Positions 16,723-25,049 are shown, numbered from the stretch's first letter. The stretch: DNA of 64,000 nucleotides from Salinimicrobium gaetbulicola (GCF_042676025.1 NZ_JBHTJP010000032.1:1240001-1304000), one strand, 5' to 3'. Numbers and translations are program-made. Notes: generated from the sequence alone by a model not told the origin.

Positions 16723-17039
16723 AGTTCGGTGTATTTCTTGGCAGTACCCTTGGATTTTTCTACAGTATATTTTAGACCGTTCTTCTCGATTTTATCTAGG
16801 ACGATCTCCTTAACATCCAATCCATACTTTTCAGCCAGTAAGAATGCGAAAGAGAAAACATCCGCCAATTCTTCTTTTACTTTTTCTTTATCGGCTTCCT
16901 CTGCTTCCTTCCATAAAAATAGTTCCAGTAGTTCCCCTGCCTCGACATTGAGTGCTACAGCCAGGTCTTTTGGATTATGAAATTGCTCCCAATCTCTTTC
17001 GTTCCTGAATTTTATAAGGGCGTCGATAATTTCTTTCAT
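16719..17039 (-). CDS. MazG-like nucleotide pyrophosphohydrolase, 106 aa
   Basis: A single MazG-fold domain: RDWEQFHNPKDLAVALNVEAGELLELFLW carries the first metal-binding acidic helix (ExxE), and KEELADVFSFAFLLAEKYGLD the second (EELAD). Such enzymes hydrolyse (d)NTPs or related nucleotides to the monophosphate and PPi (family knowledge). It overlaps the GIY-YIG/DUF2075/S24 gene by 4 bp, so nucleotide depletion or nucleotide-signal removal may be tied to that protein's response (inference). First gene of the cargo run; 197 bp of non-coding DNA lies upstream. Confidence 0.85.
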   Translation of the reverse strand: MKEIIDALIKFRNERDWEQFHNPKDLAVALNVEAGELLELFLWKEAEEADKEKVKEELADVFSFAFLLAEKYGLDVKEIVLDKIEKNGLKYTVEKSKGTAKKYTEL

Positions 17040-17236
17040 ATCTTTCTTTTTATTGCAAACATTCTTCTGTGAAAAATTTACACAGACTTAAAAAATTAAG
17101 AAAGTCGTTCGGAATAGTGAAGTAGGGGAGCAGAATTCCAGAACAGGAGTAAATCTAAATATTTTCTTAAAGCTTTGAAAGCTCAGACACCAAAATAACC
17201 AATATTTCACAAGAGAAAATGAGGTTTTCCGTAAGT

Positions 17237-17656
17237 TCAGCGACAAGAATCGTCATACAGTTCTTTCAGCAATACGAAAAACAGATTTTTTGAGGGAATT
17301 CCTCTTCTTACTCCGGCGGTTATAATATCTTCCACACAAAGGTTATAGTGATTTTGGAATTCGGTTAGATCAAGGTCCATTTCTATCTGTACCACGGCTG
17401 TTTTCAGATGCCGGAGTTGCTCCAGGGTTTCCCTTATCCCATCTAGTAACTCAGGATCATTTTCTACCAGCACAAATATGTGTGCCACCGGGCTGGTGAA
17501 CAATAGGCAACGATCCTGGAAATTTTCTACTACAAAAGAGCTGTTTTCAAAATCCTCAAAAACACAAGCCAATACTGCTTCCTGAAGAGTAAACCGGCAT
17601 AACCTTTCAAAACTGCTGGTTTTGCTCAGTCCTTTGAAGAATTGAATATCTTTCAT
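17237..17656 (-). CDS. Hypothetical protein, 139 aa
   Basis: No family recognised. Soluble alpha/beta protein with no signal peptide. The start overlaps the 78-aa gene upstream by 4 bp (ATGA), so the two form a coupled pair. The middle (VAHIFVLVENDPELLDGIRETLEQLRHLKTAVVQIEMDL) looks like alternating strand and helix, but no motif supports a function. Confidence 0.6.
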   Translation of the reverse strand: MKDIQFFKGLSKTSSFERLCRFTLQEAVLACVFEDFENSSFVVENFQDRCLLFTSPVAHIFVLVENDPELLDGIRETLEQLRHLKTAVVQIEMDLDLTEFQNHYNLCVEDIITAGVRRGIPSKNLFFVLLKELYDDSCR

Positions 17657-17889
17657 TTGCCTGAAGATTTATTGGTGAGACTGAACCTCCACTCCACCTC
17701 ACCAAGGTCTATGGTATTATTTATCTTCATTTCAAGATGAGCCCCAAAGACATCTGGAATTCCCACCTGCAGGCAAAGTTCGTACCCGCCAAAGATCCCT
17801 TCGGAAAGATGTGTTCGGGCTGCATATTTGATCTCAGCCTGTATATGCTGATATTGTTCTTCAGTTATAGTGACCTCAAGTTTTCTCAT
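17653..17889 (-). CDS. Hypothetical protein, 78 aa
   Basis: No family recognised. Begins MRKLEVTITEEQYQHIQAEI, a strand-helix start, and continues as a beta-rich chain. It overlaps the 139-aa gene by 4 bp, so they are probably co-translated and may form a complex. Size and coupling would fit an antitoxin/toxin-like pair, but no motif supports that. Confidence 0.55.
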   Translation of the reverse strand: MRKLEVTITEEQYQHIQAEIKYAARTHLSEGIFGGYELCLQVGIPDVFGAHLEMKINNTIDLGEVEWRFSLTNKSSGK

Positions 17890-17977
17890 ACTGCTATTTT
17901 AACAGAACAAGGATATAAAGAGGTGACGACAAAGGGTGACGTCTAAGATGGAATCCTCCTAAATTAATTTTGTGGAA

Positions 17978-18829
17978 TTACTTGTATAAAATATCGAAAG
18001 TAAAAATATTACTACGTCTATTTCCCTGCACTTGGACTGGATAGTTTTTACCGTCATATTCATAGCTCCAGGTACCATGTATTTCACCATTACTTTTTAC
18101 TTCGGTAATATTGTTATTTAAATAGGAAAACTCATATCCTTGATAAGGAAAAAGAAGATCCTCACCATAAGATAGGTCACCCATAATATCTAGAAATTGG
18201 ATAAGATAAATTGAATTGAGTTGACCATAAAAAGGGTTTAGTTTATCATCATAGGTATAGCTATGAGTATATTCTAAGACATTTTCAGGACTATAGGTTT
18301 GTATCTGGATCAGGTTGCCATGTGCATCATAGGCAAAGGTTGATTTACTACCATATTTGAACATCTCACTAATTAAACCACTACTATTTACTTTTAGGGA
18401 AATTATCTCATCATTGTTAGAAGTAACTGTGATAATATCCTGATCATAAGAAAATTTTAAAGATGTAGGACCAATATATTCTACATTGGATGTCATCTCT
18501 GAACTCACCAATCTTCCTTGATTGTCGTATTGATATAGTGTAACAGACTCATATCCTGAAATTAATGAGCGGTATGTATTTTCAATAACATTATTATTTG
18601 AATCATATTTAAAGTTAATCACACTATTAATATCTTCTTCCAAAAAGATGTCATTAATCTGAACCAATAGATCAGACTCATTATAGCGATATTCGAGATT
18701 ATAATTATCTCGTACATACTCCTTATGAACTAAATTTCGGCGATCACCGCTTTCCTCCATAGTTTCCGTTGAACAAGATGTGAAAAGGGTTAGTGAAATG
18801 ATTGCAATGATTAAAAATTGTGTTTTCAT
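17978..18829 (-). CDS. Lipoprotein with RHS/YD-like repeats, 283 aa
   Basis: Start placed at the ATG giving MKTQFLIIAIISLTLFTSCS, a lipoprotein signal peptide with a lipobox cysteine; the frame extends 41 codons further upstream without a plausible start. The mature part has YD/RHS-like beta-hairpin units (YDNQGRLVSS, YDAHGNLIQIQTYS, YTYDDKLNPFYG). Such proteins form open beta structures on the Bacteroidota surface or in the periplasm; no enzymatic motif is seen. It stands alone, 88 bp from the next gene. Confidence 0.75.
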   Translation of the reverse strand: MKTQFLIIAIISLTLFTSCSTETMEESGDRRNLVHKEYVRDNYNLEYRYNESDLLVQINDIFLEEDINSVINFKYDSNNNVIENTYRSLISGYESVTLYQYDNQGRLVSSEMTSNVEYIGPTSLKFSYDQDIITVTSNNDEIISLKVNSSGLISEMFKYGSKSTFAYDAHGNLIQIQTYSPENVLEYTHSYTYDDKLNPFYGQLNSIYLIQFLDIMGDLSYGEDLLFPYQGYEFSYLNNNITEVKSNGEIHGTWSYEYDGKNYPVQVQGNRRSNIFTFDILYK

Positions 18830-19062
18830 TAAAAGAAAAATTTTAGAGTACTGTTGTATGGGAATTAGTAATGTTGCGAATTGGTTCTCCAAAAGGATTG
18901 AACAATTTTGGTTTAAATTTAAGCTAAACCATGGGAAGGAGGTAGGGGGCAACTTTCAGGATCAGCATCGTTAAAGATTTCTTAAAATTAAAAAAATCTA
19001 GAAGAACAATCTATTAAGATTTAAGGATATTTTTTCAATACGGATTAAGAGAATATAAAAAT

Positions 19063-19084
19063 TGTGGGGAAAATGTGGGGAAAA
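19063..19084. repeat. Two tandem copies of TGTGGGGAAAA
   Basis: TGTGGGGAAAA occurs twice head to tail (19063-19073, 19074-19084) in the 310-bp stretch between the lipoprotein start (18829) and the tRNA-Leu gene. The rest of that stretch is AT-rich and holds no gene I can support. Confidence 0.8.
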
Positions 19085-19101
19085 ACGAGGCTTAAAAACT
19101 A

Positions 19102-19136
19102 AAAAGCCTTGAAAATCAAGTGATTAACAAGGCTTT
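19102..19136 (-). terminator. Terminator of the tRNA-Gly/tRNA-Leu operon
   Basis: On the - strand, AAAGCCTTG ... CAAGGCTTT stem (arms 19128-19136 and 19103-19111), followed by T-rich sequence directly downstream of tRNA-Leu. Confidence 0.75.
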
Positions 19137-19139
19137 AAG

Positions 19140-19225
19140 TACTCGGAGCGGGACTTGAACCCGCACGACCGTTGCTGGTCATTGGATTTTAAGTCCAACG
19201 TGTCTACCAATTCCACCATCCGAGC
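19140..19225 (-). tRNA. tRNA-Leu (anticodon TAA)
   Basis: 86 nt without encoded CCA. Acceptor arms GCTCGGA / TCCGAGT pair, with one G-T wobble at the end, plus discriminator A. The anticodon loop reads ACTTAAAAT with TAA. The long variable arm (TGACCAGCAACGGTC) marks a class II tRNA. The T arm GGGTTCAAGTCCC is canonical. It follows tRNA-Gly by 41 nt on the same transcript. Confidence 0.95.
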
Positions 19226-19266
19226 GTGGAAGGTTATAAAAAAACGAAAAATTATTCGCTTTTCAG

Positions 19267-19339
19267 AGCGAAAAACGGGATTCGAACCCGCGACCTCCAC
19301 CTTGGCAAGGTGGCGCTCTACCAACTGAGCTATTTTCGC
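19267..19339 (-). tRNA. tRNA-Gly (anticodon GCC)
   Basis: 73 nt. Acceptor GCGAAAA / TTTTCGC with discriminator T, D-arm AGCTCAGTTGGTAGAGC, anticodon stem-loop CACCTTGCCAAGGTG with GCC, T arm GCGGGTTCGAATCCCG. First gene of a two-tRNA operon. Confidence 0.95.
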
Positions 19340-19385
19340 GATTTGTAAGAACTTTTGCTATTGCCTACTGGCCTGATAGCGGATG

Positions 19386-19414
19386 CAAATTTAATACAAT
19401 TCTTATAATAGCAA
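19386..19414 (-). promoter_or_regulatory. Bacteroidota promoter of the tRNA-Gly/Leu operon
   Basis: On the - strand TTG (19414-19412), an 18-nt spacer, then TAAATTTG (19393-19386). This fits the TTG-N17-23-TAnnTTTG consensus and would start transcription about 40 nt before tRNA-Gly. Confidence 0.75.
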
Positions 19415-19437
19415 AGATTTTTTTATAAAAATGAAGC

Positions 19438-19682
19438 CTAAACCCCCGCTTTATTTTTCGCCGTCAGCATTCTTTTGATCTCGTTCAATTTCATCTAAGC
19501 CTCCACCGGGGTAAGTGTATCAATATCAGCATGTAATATTTCCTCCTTTAATTCCTCTAAAATTGGATCAGCTAAATTAAAGAAGCTTAGCCGCATCTCT
19601 TCTTCGGCCGATTCCTTCAAAATACTGCCGTTCTCCTGGATGCCATGTGATTTTTCGAGCTTCGTAAGGATCTTATTCCCCG
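19438..19682 (-). pseudogene. Degenerate duplicate of the mutS 3' end
   Basis: These 245 bp match the last 245 bp of mutS (21347-21591) in the same orientation; by eye there are about 31 mismatches, roughly 87% identity. In the copy the codon before the final LMKLNEIKRML stretch has become TAG, so the frame is broken, yet the original final codons AGV and a stop are still readable. Homology ends abruptly at about 19682. It is the displaced or duplicated tail of mutS. Confidence 0.9.
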
Positions 19683-19901
19683 CGCTATTATTGTTGCATG
19701 CTTGTTTCCTCCTGTGCCTTACGGCCCATCCCATTAGAACATAGCCTGGTGCAAATGCAAACTTACGCCTCTCAAAGTTTCAGGAAGTGCTATCAACGGG
19801 TTAAACAGCAGGAAGATTTTACTGCCAAACAGACTACTGCACAGGTCTCTATTTGATTAATATAGAATTTCCTAACTTTCAAAAATTTAAAAACCAATAC
19901 T

Positions 19902-21188
19902 GTGTTCAAAAACTACTTCCTGTTTCTGCTTCTTTCGGTAATAGTACTTTTGACTTCCTGCGAAAAAGAAGACCCTGTTCCGCAAATCGATTACGCTATT
20001 GCATCCACTTCACATTTCGAGCTGCTTGATCAACACCCGAACGGCTGGATAAAGCAAGGCCGGTATCAGCTTTCCGGAAATCCTACCGAAGCCTTTGAAT
20101 ATTATGAAAACGGTTATATAAAATCGGCTAAAATATACGCCAGCTATCCGCAGCACCACCTGTATATGGAGGTTAGTCGTAGTGAAGACAATAAGCCACT
20201 TTGGTCTAAATACTACCATCCCACCGGGGAGTTATGGTTTGAAACGGAATATAAGAACGGGCTTCCCTCCACCAAGAAAGTATATAGTGAGGAAGGTACA
20301 GCTATCCATAAGTATTCCGATGGAGAGTTGAGTTCGGTGGAATTTACTGCGGCTGATGGCAGCAGTACCACACTCACCACTTACAACAAAGCTGAGGGAA
20401 CCCGGAATGTAACCATCACAAATAATGGAGAAACCGTTCTTGATGAAAATTATGCTTACCGGGAGCAGGTAGGCGCGGGAATGTACACCAATACTCATGT
20501 TCCGGTGGCAAATCCTTTTGGTGCTGCTGAAACCTCCTACAATAAAATTAATCAGTCATTTTCCCAAAGTCCTGCATGGCAAAACAGGGCCGACCCAATT
20601 TCAATGATGTTTCCTTATCGGCTATTCGATGAATTTTACAATCCGGGAAATTATTTTGCCACAAGGTTTGCTGTCAGCACCGAACTCTACCAGTCGGTCA
20701 TTGAACAATATCCGGTAACCGAAAGGGGAGTATTAATTGGTGGTGGTAAATACGAGGACGGTTACGAATACTTCCACAACCAATGGGAGGTACGGGACTC
20801 CCTGTCCAAAGTATATGATGAAGATCCTGAGCTGTACAAGCTGAAATACGGAAACCAAACTGTTGAAAAAGTAGGTTACGGGAAGATCTTTTTTGTAATT
20901 GGTGCAATCCGAAACCTGCCCACTGACAGTAATGTAGCCGATAACATTAAAAATATTGCCCGCAAGCATATGGAGGCCATGATCAACGGCAGGACCGGTA
21001 TCACCCCTAAGGAGCAGGAAATACTTGACAAGGTATGGTTTGAGGTTAAATTTTTCTCCACCCTTAAAGAACACCGGGATGGAGTGGTGATTAATTCTGC
21101 TGAAGATTATTCAAATGCCGTTGAAAAAGTAAATACCGGCGAGCTTTCGGTAGTTCAACTGAAATACGAATCGGTTGAAAATCTATAA
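19902..21188 (+). CDS. Large lipoprotein with MORN-like N-terminus; possible MACPF/CDC-like C-terminus
   Basis: 428 aa from a GTG start that gives a good lipoprotein signal (FLFLLLSVIVLLTSCEK). Residues ~45-135 carry MORN-variant/YwqK-like repeats (NGWIKQGRYQLSG, ENGYIKSAKIY, TGELWFETEYKNGLPSTKKVY). The remaining ~290 residues are unassigned. The segment VGYGKIFFVIGAI through VQLKYESV has a distant look of cholesterol-dependent cytolysin sequence (YGR..., a hydrophobic strand, a final PxSYxxxFL-like strand), which is weak. It is the only gene between the two mutS 3' ends and is on the opposite strand to them. Confidence 0.7.
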   Translation: MFKNYFLFLLLSVIVLLTSCEKEDPVPQIDYAIASTSHFELLDQHPNGWIKQGRYQLSGNPTEAFEYYENGYIKSAKIYASYPQHHLYMEVSRSEDNKPLWSKYYHPTGELWFETEYKNGLPSTKKVYSEEGTAIHKYSDGELSSVEFTAADGSSTTLTTYNKAEGTRNVTITNNGETVLDENYAYREQVGAGMYTNTHVPVANPFGAAETSYNKINQSFSQSPAWQNRADPISMMFPYRLFDEFYNPGNYFATRFAVSTELYQSVIEQYPVTERGVLIGGGKYEDGYEYFHNQWEVRDSLSKVYDEDPELYKLKYGNQTVEKVGYGKIFFVIGAIRNLPTDSNVADNIKNIARKHMEAMINGRTGITPKEQEILDKVWFEVKFFSTLKEHRDGVVINSAEDYSNAVEKVNTGELSVVQLKYESVENL

Positions 21189-21273
21189 AGAGGAATGTAA
21201 GATCGAGAGGAAATCGAAGATTCGACAAAGTCAAAACTTGTCAGGAATTCAACTTTGAGATGAGCTGGGAGTA

Positions 21274-21297
21274 GCTCAAAGTCAGGAGACTTTGAGC
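21274..21297. repeat. Strong 10-bp hairpin after the lipoprotein gene
   Basis: Arms GCTCAAAGTC (21274-21283) and GACTTTGAGC (21288-21297) pair perfectly around AGGA. There is no T-run, so an intrinsic terminator is uncertain. A further partial copy (AACTTTGAG) lies at 21251. Confidence 0.6.
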
Positions 21298-21346
21298 AGC
21301 AGGAAGGCTCTTGGTTGCAGTCAGCATGATGATTTTTAAAACTTCA

Positions 21347-23968
21347 TTAAACTCCCGCTTTATTTTTCGCGGTCAGCATTCTCTTGATCTCGTTCAGTTT
21401 CATCAAAGCCTCCACCGGGGTAAGTGTATCAATATCAGTATGTAATATTTCCTCTTTCAAATCCTCCAGGATGGGATCGTCCAGGTTGAAGAAACTCAGC
21501 TGCATCTCTTCCTCGGCCGATTTCTTCAAAATGCTGCCGTTCTCCTGCATGCCGTGTGACTTTTCAAGCTTCTTAAGGATCTTATTCGCCCTGTGCAGCA
21601 CCTGTTGGGGCATACCCGCCATCCTGGCGACATGTATCCCGAAACTGTGCTCGCTTCCTCCCGGCACCAGCTTCCGCAGAAACAATACGTTATCCTTAAG
21701 CTCCTTTACAGAAACATTGTAGTTCTTGATCCTTTTAAAGGTCTCTCCCATATCGTTCAGCTCGTGATAATGGGTCGCGAACAGGGTCTTTACTTTTGCC
21801 GGATGTTCGTGCAGGTACTCGGTAATGGCCCAGGCAATGGAGATCCCGTCATAGGTGCTGGTTCCCCGTCCTATCTCATCCAGTAGCACCAGGCTCCTGT
21901 CTGATAGGTTGTTCAGGATGCTGGCCGTCTCGTTCATCTCGACCATGAAGGTAGATTCTCCCATTGAAATATTGTCGCTGGCCCCTACCCTGGTGAAGAT
22001 CTTATCTACCAGCCCCGCTTTCACCGATTCGGCCGGCACGAAACTTCCCATTTGCGCCATGAGCACAATGAGGGCGGTCTGCCTTAATATTGCCGACTTA
22101 CCACTCATGTTGGGCCCCGTGATCATAATGATCTGTTGTTCCTCGCGATCCAGGAACACGTCATTGGCCACGTAGGTTTCTGAAAGCGGCAGTTGTTTTT
22201 CAATTACCGGGTGTCTTCCGTTCCTGATATCAAGCTCGAAGGAGTCATTAATTTCCGGTTTGCAGTAGTTTTCAGCAACTGCCTGCTGCGCAAAGGAACA
22301 CAGGCAATCCAGCTGCCCTATCAAATGAGCGTTCTGCTGCACCGGCTGTATATAATCCCCTATCCATATAATGAGCTTCTGAAAGATCTCCTGCTCCAGT
22401 TGCTGGATCTTCTCCTCGGCGCCGAGGATCTTGGCCTCATATTCTTTTAATTCCTGGGTGATGTACCTTTCGGCATTCACCAGGGTCTGTTTTCGTATCC
22501 AGCTTTCGGGCACCTTGTCCTTGTGGGAATTCCGCACTTCGATATAATACCCGAACACGTTGTTGCTGGCGATCTTCAGGGAGGTGATCCCCGTTTCCCT
22601 GATCTCACGCTCCAGCATGTTATCCAGGTAATCTTTCCCCGAAAAGGCTATTTTTCGCAGCTCGTCCAGTTCTTCGGAAAAACCGTCGGCTATACTTTTT
22701 CCCTTCAGGATATTAACCGGCGCCTCTTCAAAAAGGGTCTCCTTGATCTTGCTTCGCAACAGATCACAGCTCTGGAGGTTCTCCCCCAGTACTTTCAGGG
22801 CTTCATCTTCAGAATTCGCCGCCAAAGATTTAACCGGCACTACCGCTTCCAGGGAATTCTTCAGCTGAATGATCTCCCGCGGATTCACCTTTCCGGCAGC
22901 CACCTTAGAGATGAGACGCTCAAGATCACTGATCTGTTTTATGTGATGCTGAATTTTCCGGTGCACCTCTGCATTCGCTGTAAAATATTCCACGACCTGG
23001 TGCCGTTTCCTGATCTTTTCAGCATTTTTCAGCGGCAGGGCCAGCCAGCGCTTCAGCATTCTTCCCCCCATCGGGGAAATGGTTTTATCAATGACATCAA
23101 GCAGGGTGACCGCGTTCTGGGCGGTGGAATTGTACAGCTCCAGGTTGCGGATGGTAAAACGATCCATCCACACGTATTCCTCTTCAGCTATTCGGGTGAT
23201 GCCCGTAATATGCTGCAGGCGGTGGTGCTGGGTTTCCCCGAGATAATACAACACCGCACCCGCAGAGATAACTCCCTCTTCCAGCTGCTCCACCCCAAAA
23301 CCTTTTAAAGACTTAGTCTTAAAATGGGAATTAAGGGTCTCGTAGGCGTAATCCTGCTTGTATACCCAGTCTTCCAGGAAAAAAGTGTGATGATCTTCTC
23401 CAAAAGCCTTCAGGAATTCCTTCTTCCTGTTCTTGGGAACAAGCACCTCGCTCGGGCTGAAATTCTGAAGCAGTTTGTCTATATATTCCGAACTTCCCTG
23501 GGCCGTCAAAAACTCTCCGGTAGAAACATCCAGAAATGATATTCCCAGCTCCCTTTTTCCGAAGTGCACGGCGCAAAGAAAATTATTCGATTTACTCTGA
23601 AGTACCTCATCGTTCATGGAAACTCCGGGAGTCACCAGCTCGGTCACGCCCCTTTTAACGATCGACTTGGTCATTTTAGGGTCTTCCAGCTGATCGCAGA
23701 TAGCGACCCGCTCCCCTGCTTTCACAAGTTTGGGCAAATAGGTATTGAGGGAATGGTGAGGGAATCCTGCCAGCTCCATCTTTTCGCCACCATTGTTCCG
23801 GTTAGTGAGCACGATATTCAAAATTCGGGCAGCCTTGACAGCATCTTCCCCGAAAGTTTCGTAAAAATCGCCCACCCTGAACAGCAACAGGGCATCAGGA
23901 TATTTCTTCTTGATGGTATTGTATTGCTGCATTAAAGGCGTAACCTTCTTACCTGATTTTGCTGACAC
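21347..23968 (-). CDS. mutS: DNA mismatch repair protein MutS
   Basis: 873 aa, full length for MutS1. The N-terminal mismatch-recognition domain carries the FRVGDFYETFGEDA motif (F35-Y36-E37), where the Phe stacks on the mispaired base. The C-terminal ATPase has Walker A GPNMSGKS near residue 618, then MGESTFMVEMNE, Walker B LVLLDEIGRGTST and FATHYHEL. It binds base mismatches and recruits MutL. Transcribed alone on the - strand. Its 3' 245 bp are duplicated, in mutated form, about 1.9 kb downstream. Confidence 0.98.
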   Translation of the reverse strand: MSAKSGKKVTPLMQQYNTIKKKYPDALLLFRVGDFYETFGEDAVKAARILNIVLTNRNNGGEKMELAGFPHHSLNTYLPKLVKAGERVAICDQLEDPKMTKSIVKRGVTELVTPGVSMNDEVLQSKSNNFLCAVHFGKRELGISFLDVSTGEFLTAQGSSEYIDKLLQNFSPSEVLVPKNRKKEFLKAFGEDHHTFFLEDWVYKQDYAYETLNSHFKTKSLKGFGVEQLEEGVISAGAVLYYLGETQHHRLQHITGITRIAEEEYVWMDRFTIRNLELYNSTAQNAVTLLDVIDKTISPMGGRMLKRWLALPLKNAEKIRKRHQVVEYFTANAEVHRKIQHHIKQISDLERLISKVAAGKVNPREIIQLKNSLEAVVPVKSLAANSEDEALKVLGENLQSCDLLRSKIKETLFEEAPVNILKGKSIADGFSEELDELRKIAFSGKDYLDNMLEREIRETGITSLKIASNNVFGYYIEVRNSHKDKVPESWIRKQTLVNAERYITQELKEYEAKILGAEEKIQQLEQEIFQKLIIWIGDYIQPVQQNAHLIGQLDCLCSFAQQAVAENYCKPEINDSFELDIRNGRHPVIEKQLPLSETYVANDVFLDREEQQIIMITGPNMSGKSAILRQTALIVLMAQMGSFVPAESVKAGLVDKIFTRVGASDNISMGESTFMVEMNETASILNNLSDRSLVLLDEIGRGTSTYDGISIAWAITEYLHEHPAKVKTLFATHYHELNDMGETFKRIKNYNVSVKELKDNVLFLRKLVPGGSEHSFGIHVARMAGMPQQVLHRANKILKKLEKSHGMQENGSILKKSAEEEMQLSFFNLDDPILEDLKEEILHTDIDTLTPVEALMKLNEIKRMLTAKNKAGV

Positions 23969-24053
23969 TTGCTTGAATTTTTAAGTAGCTGCTAATGTAC
24001 TTATTCCACGATTTTAATTAAAATAAAAGTTTCAGGAATTGGACTGAATATAA

Positions 24054-24108
24054 AATTCCGGGAAGCTGAGCCCAGATAAAATACCTGTTCAAAAAACTTC
24101 CCGGAATC
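24054..24108 (-). terminator. Hairpin downstream of the cupin gene
   Basis: Arms AATTCCGGGAAG (24054-24065) and CTTCCCGGAAT (24098-24108) flank a loop of about 32 nt, between the cupin stop and mutS. The long loop and lack of a clear T-run make terminator function moderate. Confidence 0.45.
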
Positions 24109-24127
24109 TAAATTATTCAGCGGGCGA

Positions 24128-24952
24128 CTACTTTTTACTTTCCTGCATGGCTTTCCAGAAAGGAGACATATCATAGAAGCCGTATTCCTCTACAATTTTT
24201 CCATCCTTGTACATTAGAGCCAGGTGTACCGGGATCTTAAGATTCTGCCTGTTGGACTTCAGCGTGCCTTCCCAGATTCCCCAGAAATAGACCCACTTTT
24301 GACCTTTGTCATCAATTATTTGTTCGAAGAAAGCCGGTTCGTCCACAAACTCATACGAAGAAAAATTGTCAAGGAAGCCTGAATGATCCTCAATGAACTC
24401 ATCGGGAGAAACAGATTCATCCCAGTTGTTATGAAAGATCCTGGCATCATCTCCAAATTGAGCTTTCCAGGAATCCCAGTCTTTCTTTTCATAATCCATA
24501 AGACCCTTTTTAACCAAGTCGATCATCGGGGACGAGGTGGTGTATCGCGCTTCCTGCATCTCTCCTGCCCCGGTTTCTTTAGATTTAAATTCGATCTGTA
24601 TGGCTTCAAGAGGTTGACCTGCCGTATTCTTAGGCTTGTGACTGTCTTCCTCTGTCCAGATAACATCCCCGGCTGTAGTGGTCATGGGTGCCGTCTGCCC
24701 GTTGGGCAAGGTAAAATCAACTTTAGCGTCAGTAAGGAAAACCACCACTCCTTTGGGGTGTTTATGCATCACCGATTCCTCTCCGGGCCCGTAATTTATT
24801 CTTAATACCCGCACCTCATCATTATCCAGCTCTACTTTGTAATGTTTCGGGTCCTCCTTAACCGGATCCTGGGCCATTATCGCGGGCGTGAGAAATAACA
24901 TGCATGCCCCTGGCAGCAAGCCCTTCAACAGGTTCATTTTCAATTTTTCCAT
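24128..24952 (-). CDS. Exported cupin + SnoaL-like domain protein, 274 aa
   Basis: Start set at the ATG giving MEKLKMNLLKGLLPGACMLFLTPAIMAQ, a signal peptide cut after AQ; the frame runs 15 codons further upstream. Residues ~25-135 are a cupin (RVLRINYGPGEESVMHKHPKGVVVFL with metal-ligand histidines, later GDVIWTEEDSHKPKN). Residues ~155-274 look like a SnoaL/NTF2-like domain (GLMDYEKKDWDSWKAQF, PDEFIEDHSGFL, VYFWGIWEG). Periplasmic. No substrate can be assigned. Confidence 0.8.
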   Translation of the reverse strand: MEKLKMNLLKGLLPGACMLFLTPAIMAQDPVKEDPKHYKVELDNDEVRVLRINYGPGEESVMHKHPKGVVVFLTDAKVDFTLPNGQTAPMTTTAGDVIWTEEDSHKPKNTAGQPLEAIQIEFKSKETGAGEMQEARYTTSSPMIDLVKKGLMDYEKKDWDSWKAQFGDDARIFHNNWDESVSPDEFIEDHSGFLDNFSSYEFVDEPAFFEQIIDDKGQKWVYFWGIWEGTLKSNRQNLKIPVHLALMYKDGKIVEEYGFYDMSPFWKAMQESKK

Positions 24953-25049
24953 CTTAGTTCTATTATTGGTTACACTTAAAATTATTATTACAACCAATTT
25001 GGGACTGGATTTGCAGGAGGTTCAGTTTAAATTAGCGGTATGTCCTCCA

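Noticed and set aside
19495..19734. 79-aa hypothetical gene
   Set aside because: Most of it is the mutated mutS tail; the first ~17 residues have no homology or start signal of note.
21241..21300. Riboswitch or small RNA at the hairpins after the lipoprotein gene
   Set aside because: Only simple local hairpins are visible, with no promoter or known aptamer core.
22523..23308. 261-aa + strand frame inside mutS
   Set aside because: Long only because it is the antisense of a strongly coding GC-rich gene; no family features.
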